The translations under genes and the position numbers were made by a program. Below are positions 42,999 to 51,660 of a stretch of DNA of 64,000 nucleotides, piece by piece; the stretch's first letter is position 1, and the number at the start of each line of letters is the position of its first letter. The DNA lies in assembly GCA_021521415.1 (NCBI GenBank), contig JAIQDT010003566.1:1-64000 (forward strand), read 5' to 3'. A model generated the notes under the pieces. The model searched no databases. It saw only the letters and a list, made by a program, of their open reading frames with translations, and was not told the origin of the DNA. This DNA comes from Bidens hawaiensis (lineage: Eukaryota > Streptophyta > Magnoliopsida > Asterales > Asteraceae).

Positions 42999-44635
42999 GT
43001 TACAAGGACTTATGCTCCTTGCATGTTCATAGATTTCGGGTTTTTCATGGGTGAAAAAGGGGTCCGAAATTTTGGTGGATTTTACCCCATGGTTTTGTAA
43101 GATCTTGACATGCATGCAAAGATCTTAGGAAACCATTATTAACATTTGGATGTTGAAAATAAAAAAAAATATATATAAAAAATTTTGGGCCGTAGCCTCT
43201 TGGGGGGGGGGGGGCCGGTTTTTTTTTTTTTTGGGGTTTTGGGCATTGGTTGCTTAGGTTGCATGCTTAGAACATTTGGTATGTTTGGATGTGTCATAAC
43301 CGAAACCTAGACCTTGGATGTGTTGTTTGTGTATGTTGATTATGTTTATTATTCAATATGGTTGTAATAATTCATAATCTTAGGCTTGTGTAATTTATTT
43401 ATTCATAAATTGGTTTGTAATAAATAGATTAATTGCATTTTCCTTTTTTAGAAAAATATGTATTAGGATACATTTTGTAAAAAAAATTGAAGATGCAAGT
43501 TTTGGTGGATTTGGGCCTTGGGCCGAAAATTTTGGGCTTATTGGGCCTCACCGGCCCATCATGGGATTCAAGCCCATTAGGCCCATAAATTTCACTCTTG
43601 GGCCCAAGAAGACTTTTGGAAGTTTGGAGCCCATTAACAAGCCCAACAAGAACACAACAACTTGGAGAGGATACTTGAAGCATTTGGATGCAAGATCAAG
43701 TGGGAGTCAACATTCCATCCTTGTGTCATGTTTTGTCCCTTAGGTGTGACCTATGACCTATACTTGTTTCGGCTAACAAGTATGGTCAAACTTAGTGGTT
43801 CTCGGTTATGACTATATTTTGCATGTGTATGCTTGGTTGTTTGTTTTACTTATTGTAATGTGTGGTTGATAGATATTAGGATATCCAAACCGTCACATAG
43901 GAACGACAACAAGCATAAAACGGGTTCTAATATATATTTGGTAATATCGCGTCAATTAGTTTAATTAAATGGGTTTATTAAAACTAAGCGATCACTCACA
44001 TATAATAAAATTGGTTTTATTATAACTTGAACCTTGAAAATTGGTTTTCAAAATCGCCATATTACTAAATGCATGTTAGGATATGGCATTATGTTTTTCA
44101 AACTAGAATATTGGAAAACTTAAAAATCCCTTTTTCTTAATTACCAAGGAAACAAGTCTAACACCATCCTTTTGTAAGACACTTAACGTATTAGGAAACT
44201 TTAAATGGGATAAAGGTCACCTAACCATTTTGAGCAAACTAATATACTTAGGGTAATATTAACATATTTGTGGGATAAAGGTCACCTAACCACTTGTATG
44301 TTAATCTTACATGTTTATACAAGTAGGACGACTTGAATTGGAAACCATGTGATAAAGGTCACCTAAGCATGGGGTCCAATGGTGTTGATGGGATAAACAT
44401 GCCAATACGAAAAAAAGGATTTCGAATGGTCCCATACCTCTAGAAGTTGCAAAGGGTTGCAATTGTCAAGATTGACTACCTTGTTAAATCAAATAACGGG
44501 ATAAAGGTCACCTAACCGAAATTTGATTTATCGTTGGATTCTAGAATTTAATTATTATTTTAAAATTTGGAATAAAAGGGTATTAATAATTAAATTGTTT
44601 ATAATACTAAAATAGAACTTTGTTAAATTTTGTAG
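42999..44635 (+). other. Leader of the young Copia with a repeated motif
   Basis: The 1.6-kb untranslated leader holds homopolymer G and T runs near 43202-43232 and four copies of GGGATAAAGGTCACCTAACC or a close variant at about 44207, 44272, 44349 and 44498. Possible roles are RNA packaging, translation control or none. Confidence 0.75.
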
Positions 44636-47600
44636 ATGGCCGCTAACAATGCAAACACCTCTACCCATAACACCCGTAACCTATCCTTAAGAACCATCCT
44701 TGAAAAGGATCGTCTAAACCATAATAACTTTATGGATTGGTATCGCAACTTGAGAATAGTTCTCAAGCAAGAAGAGATATCATATGTCTTAGACGATCCC
44801 ATTCCCGACGAGCCTAACGTGGAAGATGAGGAGGCTTATAACGATTGGGTCAAGTACACCAAAGATTCGGTGCAAGCCTCTTGCCTCATGTTAGGGACTA
44901 TGATTCCCGAAATCCAAAAGGATTTCGAGCATCATGGGGCATACGACATGATAACTCAATTGAAGGAAATGTTCCTTCAACAAGCTAGAGCGGAACGTTT
45001 CGAAACGGTTCGAGCGTTTCATGCATGTCGTATGGAGGAAACCCAAAGCGTCTCATCTTATGTCCTAAAGATGAAAAGCTACATTGAAAAGCTTCGTAGG
45101 TTGAATTGTCCCGTCTCTAATGAGTTGGCTACGGATTTGATCCTCAACTCTTTGACCAAAAGGTTTGAAACCTTTGTCATGAACTATAACATGAATGGAT
45201 GGGACAAAAGCATTGGTGAGCTTCACGCAATGCTAAGAACGGCCGAAGCGGGAATGGGTAAAAGGGTTTTACCCGTTCTAACAATCAATGAAGGCAAAAG
45301 GGGACATAACTCCAAACCCAAAGCAAGTGTTGCTAAGGGCAAGGGCCACGTCCAAGGAAAGGGAAAGAGGAAAGCCATCACGCCCATCAAACCGAAGGAA
45401 AAGAAGCAAAAGGTTGCGGCGCAAGATCCATGCTTTGAGTGTGGAGAGATAGGTCATTGGAAAAGGAATTGTCCGACCTATCTCAATGCATTAAAAGATA
45501 AGAGGGATGCGGGGCATACCTCAGGTATTATCTTTACTATATATGTTGAACTAAATGTTATTTCTTCAAATACATGGGTACTTGATACCGGATGTGGAAC
45601 TCACATTTGCAATTTGTTGCAGGGGTTCAAAAGAAATAAACAACTCAACAAAGGGGACATTAGTCTCTTTATGGGCAATGGAGCAAGAGTTGAAGTCCAA
45701 GCTCAAGGAGACTACTTGTTAAAACTTCCAAGTGGTTTGGAAGTAATTTTGAAAAATGTCTTGTATGCTCCTAAGTTAAGGAGAAACATTATTTCCGTGT
45801 CCCTTTTAAAACAATGTGGCTTTGATTTTAAATTTGTGGATTATGATATTCATGTTTTGATGAATGGCATATTTTATTTTAAAGCTATACCCATGAATGG
45901 TATATATGAAATAGATCAAAGTAGTATGTCACATAGTAGTTCAATGTATAATGTCAACACCAAGAAACTCAAGAAGGACTTGGGTGATTCCTATCTTTGG
46001 CATTGTCGCCTTGGACATATAAGCAAGAATCGCATGCAAACTCTTCGCAAGAGTGGTATTCTAGAAACCAATGAGTTTGATTCATTTGATGTATGTGAAT
46101 CTTGTTTACAAGGCAAAATGACAAAGCAACCCTTTAATAAAACTTTTGAAAGGTCAAAAGAATTATTGGGTATCATACATTCGGATGTATGTGGTCCTTT
46201 TAGACCAATGACTAGGAATGGTGAAAGATACTTCATTACCTTTATTGACGATTATAGTCGATATGGTTATGTGTACTTATTGAAACACAAAGATGAAGCT
46301 TTTGAAATGTTCAAAGACTTCAAAACTGAAGTAGAAAGGCAACTCAAAACCACAATCAAAGTACTTCGTAGTGATAGAGGAGGTGAATACCTAAGTGGTG
46401 TTTTTCAAGATCATCTTAAGAGTTGTGGAATTATTTCACAACTTACTCCACCTGGAACACCACAACATAATGGTGTGTCTGAAAGGAGAAATCGTACCCT
46501 ATTAGATATGGTTCGATCGATGATGGCTAGAAGCACTTTACCTCTATCATTTTGGGGCTATGCTTTACTTTCCGCTGTTCGCATATTGAATATGGCTCCA
46601 ACCAAGAAAGTGGAGAAGACACCTTTTGAAATATGGCATGGAAAGGCTCCATCGCTATCATTCTTAAAAGTTTGGGGTTGTGAAACTTATGTAAAGCTAG
46701 ACACCCCAAACAAATTAGAAGTCCGATCCACTAAGTGTATCTTTATTGGTTACCCTAAAGATGATATAGGATATTACTTTTACGATCCTAGTGAGCAAAA
46801 TGTTATTATTGCTCGAAAGGGTAAGTTCTTGGAAACTAAGTTCCTTAAGGAAGGAACTAATAGTAGAACAGTGAAATTTGATGAGGATCAAGAATCACAA
46901 GATGATACACAATTGGTTGATACTAGCACTCAACAAGAGGTTGTTGAAAGTGATCAAGTGGTTGATCAAAACACACAAAACGTTCGCAGATCTGGTAGAG
47001 TTAGCAATCCACCCGAAAGATATGGATTTTTTGTAGAAGGTTGCTACGTGGTAGATTCGGATGAACCAACCACATACCGTGATGCAATGTCCAAGAATGA
47101 TTGTGACAAATGGCTTGAAGCCATGAACGTTGAGATGCAATCCATGTATGACAACCAAGTTTGGGAATTGGTTGAACCACCACTTAACACCAAAACTGTT
47201 GGAAGTAAGTGGGTTTTCAAAAGAAAAACTGATATGCATGGAAACTTGGATACTTATAAAGCAAGACTTGTAGCTAAAGGTTTCACTCAAACTCAAGGGG
47301 TTGATTATGATGAAACTTTTTCGCCTGTGGCAATGCTAAAGTCTATTAGGATATTATTTGCCATAGCTGCACATTATGATTATGAAATTTGGCAAATGGA
47401 TGTCAAGACCGCTTTCCTAAATGGATATCTTGAGGAAGATGTCTATATGGTTCAGCCTGAAGGTTTTGTCGATCCAAAACATCCTAATAAAGTATGCAAG
47501 TTAAAGAAATCAATCTATGGATTGAAACAAGCATCTAGAACTTGGAATCATCGTTTTGATGAAGAAATCAAAAATTTTGGATTCATCAAGAACGCTGATG

Positions 47601-48646
47601 AGGCTTGTGTGTATAAAAAGGCTAGTGGGAGTATAATTACCTTCTTAGTATTGTATGTCGATGACATTCTACTATTTGGAAATGACATTCCAACCATGGA
47701 AAGCGTTAAGGCTTGGCTTGGAAGTAGATTTTCCATCAAGGATCTTGGTGAAGCTGCCTATATTTTGGGAATAAAGATCTATAGGGATAGGTCAAGGCGC
47801 TTGATAGGTTTGAACCAAAGTACATACATTGATAAGATCTTGAAAAGGTTCAAGATGGAAAACTCCAAGAAAGGTTTTGTACCTATTCAAAGAGGGACCA
47901 TATTGAGTTCAGATCAATGTCCAAGCTCAAAGGGTGAGCAAGAGATGATGAAACAAATCCCATATGCTTCTGCTATAGGATCCATCATGTATGCGATGAT
48001 ATGTACTAGACCGGATGTGTCATGCGCTTTGAGCATGACAAGCAGATACCAACAGAATCCAGGAAACAGTCATTGGATGGCTGTTAAGAGCATATTGAAA
48101 TACCTTAGGAGAACTAAGGATATGTTTCTGATATATGGATCTGGTGAGGAGGAACTCGCTATAAAAGGTTACACGGATGCGAGCTTCCAAACTGATCGAG
48201 ATGATTCTCGATCACAGTCTGGGTATGTGTTCACTCTTAATGGAGGAGCTGTCTCTTGGAAGAGCTCAAAACAGGAAGTGGTAGCATTGTCCACTACAGA
48301 ATCAGAATACATCGCCGCTTCATTAGCAGCTCAGGAAGCTGCATGGTTGAAGAAATTCATTACTGATCTAGGGGTGGTCTCTTCCATTCAAGACCCCCTA
48401 GAAATCTTTTGTGACAACGAGGGTGCGATTGCTCAAATCAAGGAACCTCGTTCGCACCAAAAGACAAGGCACATAGAGCGGAGATTCAACTACATAAGGG
48501 ATGAAGTTGAAAAAGGAAAGATATGTATTCGCAAAGTTGGAACTGATCAAAATCTTGCGGATCCATTCACGAAGCTCCTAGAAAGACCGAAACATGAGCG
48601 TCATACGAGTGGCTTAGGACTTCGATATTCTAGTAATTGGATTTGA
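44636..48646 (+). CDS. Copia Gag-Pol polyprotein, intact, 1336 codons
   Basis: It encodes all proteins needed for copy-and-paste transposition. Order: UBN2-type gag (residues about 20-210), basic linker, CCHC zinc knuckle CFECGEIGHWKRNC (about 266-279), aspartic protease VLDTGCGTHIC (about 314), GAG_pre-integrase LWHCRLGHISKNRM and CESCLQGK (about 450-500), integrase core with IIHSDVCGPF, VLRSDRGGEYLSG and NGVSERRNR (about 510-625), reverse transcriptase with WQMDVKTAFLNGYLEEDVYM and the active site LYVDDILLFGND (about 1005), and RNase H with GYTDASFQTDRDDSRSQSGY and STTESEYIAASLAAQEAAW (about 1175-1240). It ends GLGLRYSSNWI. The start follows the leader and is the first ATG that opens the gag domain. 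There are no stops or shifts, unlike every other element here. Confidence 0.95.
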   Translation: MAANNANTSTHNTRNLSLRTILEKDRLNHNNFMDWYRNLRIVLKQEEISYVLDDPIPDEPNVEDEEAYNDWVKYTKDSVQASCLMLGTMIPEIQKDFEHHGAYDMITQLKEMFLQQARAERFETVRAFHACRMEETQSVSSYVLKMKSYIEKLRRLNCPVSNELATDLILNSLTKRFETFVMNYNMNGWDKSIGELHAMLRTAEAGMGKRVLPVLTINEGKRGHNSKPKASVAKGKGHVQGKGKRKAITPIKPKEKKQKVAAQDPCFECGEIGHWKRNCPTYLNALKDKRDAGHTSGIIFTIYVELNVISSNTWVLDTGCGTHICNLLQGFKRNKQLNKGDISLFMGNGARVEVQAQGDYLLKLPSGLEVILKNVLYAPKLRRNIISVSLLKQCGFDFKFVDYDIHVLMNGIFYFKAIPMNGIYEIDQSSMSHSSSMYNVNTKKLKKDLGDSYLWHCRLGHISKNRMQTLRKSGILETNEFDSFDVCESCLQGKMTKQPFNKTFERSKELLGIIHSDVCGPFRPMTRNGERYFITFIDDYSRYGYVYLLKHKDEAFEMFKDFKTEVERQLKTTIKVLRSDRGGEYLSGVFQDHLKSCGIISQLTPPGTPQHNGVSERRNRTLLDMVRSMMARSTLPLSFWGYALLSAVRILNMAPTKKVEKTPFEIWHGKAPSLSFLKVWGCETYVKLDTPNKLEVRSTKCIFIGYPKDDIGYYFYDPSEQNVIIARKGKFLETKFLKEGTNSRTVKFDEDQESQDDTQLVDTSTQQEVVESDQVVDQNTQNVRRSGRVSNPPERYGFFVEGCYVVDSDEPTTYRDAMSKNDCDKWLEAMNVEMQSMYDNQVWELVEPPLNTKTVGSKWVFKRKTDMHGNLDTYKARLVAKGFTQTQGVDYDETFSPVAMLKSIRILFAIAAHYDYEIWQMDVKTAFLNGYLEEDVYMVQPEGFVDPKHPNKVCKLKKSIYGLKQASRTWNHRFDEEIKNFGFIKNADEACVYKKASGSIITFLVLYVDDILLFGNDIPTMESVKAWLGSRFSIKDLGEAAYILGIKIYRDRSRRLIGLNQSTYIDKILKRFKMENSKKGFVPIQRGTILSSDQCPSSKGEQEMMKQIPYASAIGSIMYAMICTRPDVSCALSMTSRYQQNPGNSHWMAVKSILKYLRRTKDMFLIYGSGEEELAIKGYTDASFQTDRDDSRSQSGYVFTLNGGAVSWKSSKQEVVALSTTESEYIAASLAAQEAAWLKKFITDLGVVSSIQDPLEIFCDNEGAIAQIKEPRSHQKTRHIERRFNYIRDEVEKGKICIRKVGTDQNLADPFTKLLERPKHERHTSGLGLRYSSNWI

Positions 48647-49413
48647 TCTATTTTGTATTAAAGTTTAAAAGACTTTTGTAATTTAACTCTTTTATATGAT
48701 TATGGAATCTTGAGTTAAATTCTAAATTTTGCATGTTTAATCCATGAATAAGTTATCTTATTCTAAAAGTCCGTAGTCGATCACATTTGTGGGAACAAAT
48801 ATGAAGCAAGACTATTATGAACTAGGATTGGTAGATATTCATAAGGAATGAATATGGAGCATAGGATTGCTGCCAAAGTTCATAGATATTTGTGGGATAC
48901 AAATATTGGACTGACCCGCTCTCAATATTACTACATGGAGTCGATTGACTTGATCATTAGTAACCTTGAGTAAAGGAGAATTTCATATTATCCTAAGACC
49001 TGAGATGTATATTGGGTCTTGATTTTCACCGAGTATTACACTTTGACTCTCCCCTTCGCTATTCGTAAAAGATGGTACATAAGGATGAGCTCGGGTGGGG
49101 TATAAAGTGATAGTGAGAGGCGTATACAGTCAAGACGGAATTTGTTCCTCTTATGTGTTGAGAGTTTAGATGTCTAAGGCCTGATAAAGTTGAATTGTAA
49201 AGAGAATGATCACCTATGTCTCTTAGATCCAACATGACATCTAGTAACAAAGGGATATAATGATAGATTCACCTAAATCATATCAAGTAAGGGGCTTGAA
49301 GGGATGATGTTATTGAATGGCACTTCGTCAAACACATTAGGGGTGGTGAACTGTTGTTAGGCGGTATTCACCACTTGCATTAATTTTCTATGTATCTCGT
49401 GCAAGTGGGAGAT
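48647..49413 (+). other. 3' untranslated region of the young Copia
   Basis: 767 bp with no coding frame. It ends in the purine-rich CAAGTGGGAGAT next to the 3' LTR, a likely polypurine tract that primes plus-strand synthesis. Confidence 0.7.
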
Positions 49414-50315
49414 TGTTGGAATTACGTATGCCCGAGACACATACTTATACTAATGTGGCTAACTGTGTTTGATCCAAGTCGGGTCATACCCAATAACAAG
49501 CTAAACGACACCAAATGTATTCTTTTAGTGATTTGATCATTTAAACGAATACCGAACACTACTTGTTTAGAAAATTGGTTTTCTAAACAAACACACTTGA
49601 GGATTTAAATAAATTATGTGGATAATTTGTTTATATAAATTAATTATTTAATTGGTTAAATAATTATATAAATGTATGTGCATTTTATGAAATGAGTTTT
49701 ATAAAATAAATTGGAGATGTTTTAATGGTTAAAACAAAAGCAAAAAAAAAAAAAAAAAAAAAAAAAATAATAATAATATCAAAAAAACGGCCACCCCATG
49801 TGGGTGGAAGTTTTTGTCCTTTTATGCCTTGTCTCCATGTGATGGGAACCTTTTACATCCCCAATAAGATTACATGCATTTTGGGGTCTTGGGTGTGTAG
49901 ATTATTATTCAAAAATTTTGAATCAAGAAACTCCTCTAACTCTCTCTCAAGTTCACGGCCAAACCAAGGAGTTTTGGGAGAGCTTGTGAGCTTGTTTAAG
50001 TGTTCATAAATCCTAGCAATCAAGTTGGTGTTGTCACAAATAGCTTGGGGTATCACTATCTTGAGGTCTTCTTCTTTGGAGGCTTGCCATTCATCCACCA
50101 TCATCTTCAATATCTTACTTATTCTTCTAAAGGTAGAAGAAGGTACATTTACATTTTGTGAGCATATTGTTCTTGTAATTTTGATCCTTGTTCATTGGGT
50201 TTTGATTATTAACATAATGGTATGTTCATAACTAGATTTAAAATCTAAGCTTCCGTTGCGTTTTCTAGTTAAATATGGTTAACTTGACTTTGATAAACTT
50301 GTATAAAACCCAACA
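49414..50315 (+). mobile_element. 3' LTR of the young Copia
   Basis: The 902-bp unit repeats the 5' LTR. The only difference I found is one additional A in the poly-A run. It is followed by the GTTCT target duplication. Confidence 0.93.
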
Positions 50316-50468
50316 GTTCTGAACACAGGTCCGATTGCAGCGGCTATGATGATGAACGCAGACAGTGTCTTGAAGGCCGGTGGGAGTTCCCTCACGTCAC
50401 AGGAGACTCCGACTTTTAATTGCACAGGTCCGACCTTCACGTCGGTTACCAGGTCGTCGATTAACAAC

Positions 50469-50480
50469 GCTCTGATACCA
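50469..50480 (-). promoter_or_regulatory. Primer-binding site of the minus-strand Copia composite
   Basis: The minus strand reads TGGTATCAGAGC, five bases inside the LTR. It fixes the orientation of the composite as minus and its 5' end at 50775. Confidence 0.85.
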
Positions 50481-50485
50481 ATTAA

Positions 50486-50775
50486 TGGAATTGGTACCAG
50501 GTATGGAACAAGAACTCGCACACGAACACGAATGCTATTATTGAGAAACTTCACAAAACTCAATTACCTGATTACAATCTATAAACCCAAAGCATGGGTA
50601 TTTATAATCTAACCTATCACGTTTAGACTACAACTAGGATTGCTAAATATTAGGACATAATAATTATACTAATAATTAAATCTAAGCACATTTAATTATC
50701 TATAATTATCCACTCCTTAAATCTCGTTACTTAACCTTGCACGCCAAGTAACGCCTTGAACCGAAATTCCCAACA
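50486..50775 (-). mobile_element. 5' LTR of the minus-strand Copia composite
   Basis: The 290-bp unit is bounded by TGTTGGGAATTTC (minus, from 50775) and ..CCAATTCCA at 50486. It abuts exon 1 of the terpene synthase, where its first T supplies the T of a new GT after the exon's final TCA-G. No 3' LTR copy is found at 37107. Confidence 0.75.
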
Positions 50776-50776
50776 C

Positions 50777-50983
50777 TGAGAAATTGGTCTCCAAGTTCTC
50801 GATATAATCAGAAGTCCAACTGCTTTGCTGGTAGGTGGATACACGGTTTTCGGTTTGCAAAACCTTATTATTGGCTTTACATATTACTTCACATTGCTCT
50901 GTACCCTTGTGTGTGACAATTTGTACGTCCTTTTTTCTTTGTATTGATAATGGTAAGAAAAATTGAGAGAATATAAGAGCCAT
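50777..50983 (-). pseudogene. Terpene synthase exon 1 (transit peptide and NRx8W)
   Basis: The ATG at 50983 opens MALIFSQFFLPLSIQRKKD, a Ser/basic, acid-poor start suited to a plastid transit peptide. NRVSTYQQSSW at about residues 46-56 corresponds to the RRx8W motif of TPS-b enzymes with the first Arg replaced by Asn. The exon continues TSDYIENLETNFS to 50777 and is cut by the Copia LTR exactly at its donor. Exon 2 lies 13.8 kb away at 36998. Confidence 0.85.
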
Positions 50984-51064
50984 TTCAAACTATCTCTTAC
51001 AAATATTTGTACAGATTTTTCAATATCTTATAATGAGGTCGATAACCAAACCGTGTACGGTTAT

Positions 51065-51080
51065 AACTTTATAAAATATT
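51065..51080 (-). promoter_or_regulatory. Possible TATA box of the terpene synthase
   Basis: The minus strand reads TATTTTATAAAGTTATA about 90 bp upstream of the start codon. In AT-rich DNA such a match is weak evidence. A nearby imperfect palindrome ACCGTACACGGTTTGGTT is noted. Confidence 0.3.
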
Positions 51081-51341
51081 AACCATTGTTTCTTCTTTTA
51101 TATTATTTTATATGCCATTATTTTACGATCTACTATGCACGATCAGAGTGACCATCGGGTCCGCATATTATGAGCTAACACATTAAAGAGATGCAAGACG
51201 TAAGTTTTAGAAATTTAATATAACCTAAATAAATTTGTAATTTGATGTACATATGTTAAATAGAATGACATGTCGTACATATAATTTTCAGTAAAAACAG
51301 TGACATACATGCATGTAACTGAAACTACGTTATATATGTAA

Positions 51342-51636
51342 GGCCATTAATGGGTATACATTTATGCTCCTTAACTCTACATAGGCACCACATCATCTAC
51401 TTAATCCCAATTCACTCCACCTCACCGTAACGCAATTGTTTACCCCCCTTTACCTCTCTTTATTTAATGGAAATTGATTATTAAATTATTGTGTGTGTAA
51501 AGGATTCTAAAGCCCGTTAACATTTTATCCCACCTTGCATTTAACGTGCCTTAACCCAAGAAGGGATTGATATGCCACTCCTTAACCCTTGGTAACTCAG
51601 CTTTAACGTCCTAGGCGTTAAGGTATACCCCGAGCC
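51342..51636. mobile_element. Tourist-like MITE (PIF/Harbinger), TSD TAA
   Basis: TAA flanks it at 51339-51341 and 51637-51639. Ends are GGCCATTAATGGGTATAC and GGTATACCCCGAGCC, imperfect inverted repeats sharing GGC..GGGTATAC. A 295-bp length and a 3-bp TAA duplication fit PIF/Harbinger MITEs. It lies upstream of the terpene synthase start. Confidence 0.5.
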
Positions 51637-51660
51637 TAATCTTTACTCACATCAATTTAC

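Larger units (their letters stand above)
42082..50315 (+). mobile_element. Young full-length Copia retrotransposon, TSD GTTCT
   Basis: GTTCT lies at 42077-42081 and 50316-50320. LTRs are 42082-42982 and 49414-50315. In the parts I compared they are identical except for one A in a poly-A run (25 against 26). A primer-binding site, leader, intact polyprotein, purine tract and both LTRs are present in order. It sits in the leader of the minus-strand Copia. Near-identical LTRs mean recent insertion, and it could still be competent. Confidence 0.95.
37107..50775 (-). mobile_element. Minus-strand Copia composite in the exon 1 donor, TSD CTGAG
   Basis: CTGAG occurs at 37102-37106 and 50776-50780, directly at the exon 1/intron 1 boundary of the terpene synthase. 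The right end is a proper 5' LTR (50486-50775) followed by a primer-binding site. The left end is not an LTR but rearranged gag and integrase pieces. Inside are a plus-strand Copia (37960-40418) and the young Copia (42082-50315). The 5-bp match could be chance (about 1 in 1000), but both sides rebuild a continuous exon-intron sequence. Confidence 0.65.
29032..50983 (-). pseudogene. Terpene synthase (TPS-b-like) pseudogene, seven exons, TE-expanded
   Basis: Class I terpene synthases ionise geranyl or farnesyl diphosphate and cyclise or rearrange it. Those with an N-terminal transit peptide and RRx8W act in plastids on geranyl diphosphate. Seven exons with GT-AG boundaries and the family's usual lengths are placed at 50983-50777, 36998-36740, 32824-32449, 32310-32093, 31997-31859, 29643-29414 and 29331-29032, about 576 codons. 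Visible motifs are NRx8W in place of RRx8W, DDIYD (metal binding), and NDLVISSEE where the NSE/DTE consensus has Ser/Thr at the Ile. Exon 4 is 218 bp instead of 219 and exon 6 needs a shift, so the reading frame is broken twice. Introns 1, 2 and 5 and two splice sites carry transposons; the short introns 3, 4 and 6 do not. The product (which terpene) cannot be told. Confidence 0.88.

Noticed and set aside
29032..50983. Functional terpene synthase
   Set aside because: Two frame breaks in exons 4 and 6 and an altered second metal motif; kept as a pseudogene.
50717..50983. Independent 88-residue gene
   Set aside because: Only the first 69 codons are terpene synthase exon 1; the remainder reads into the Copia LTR.
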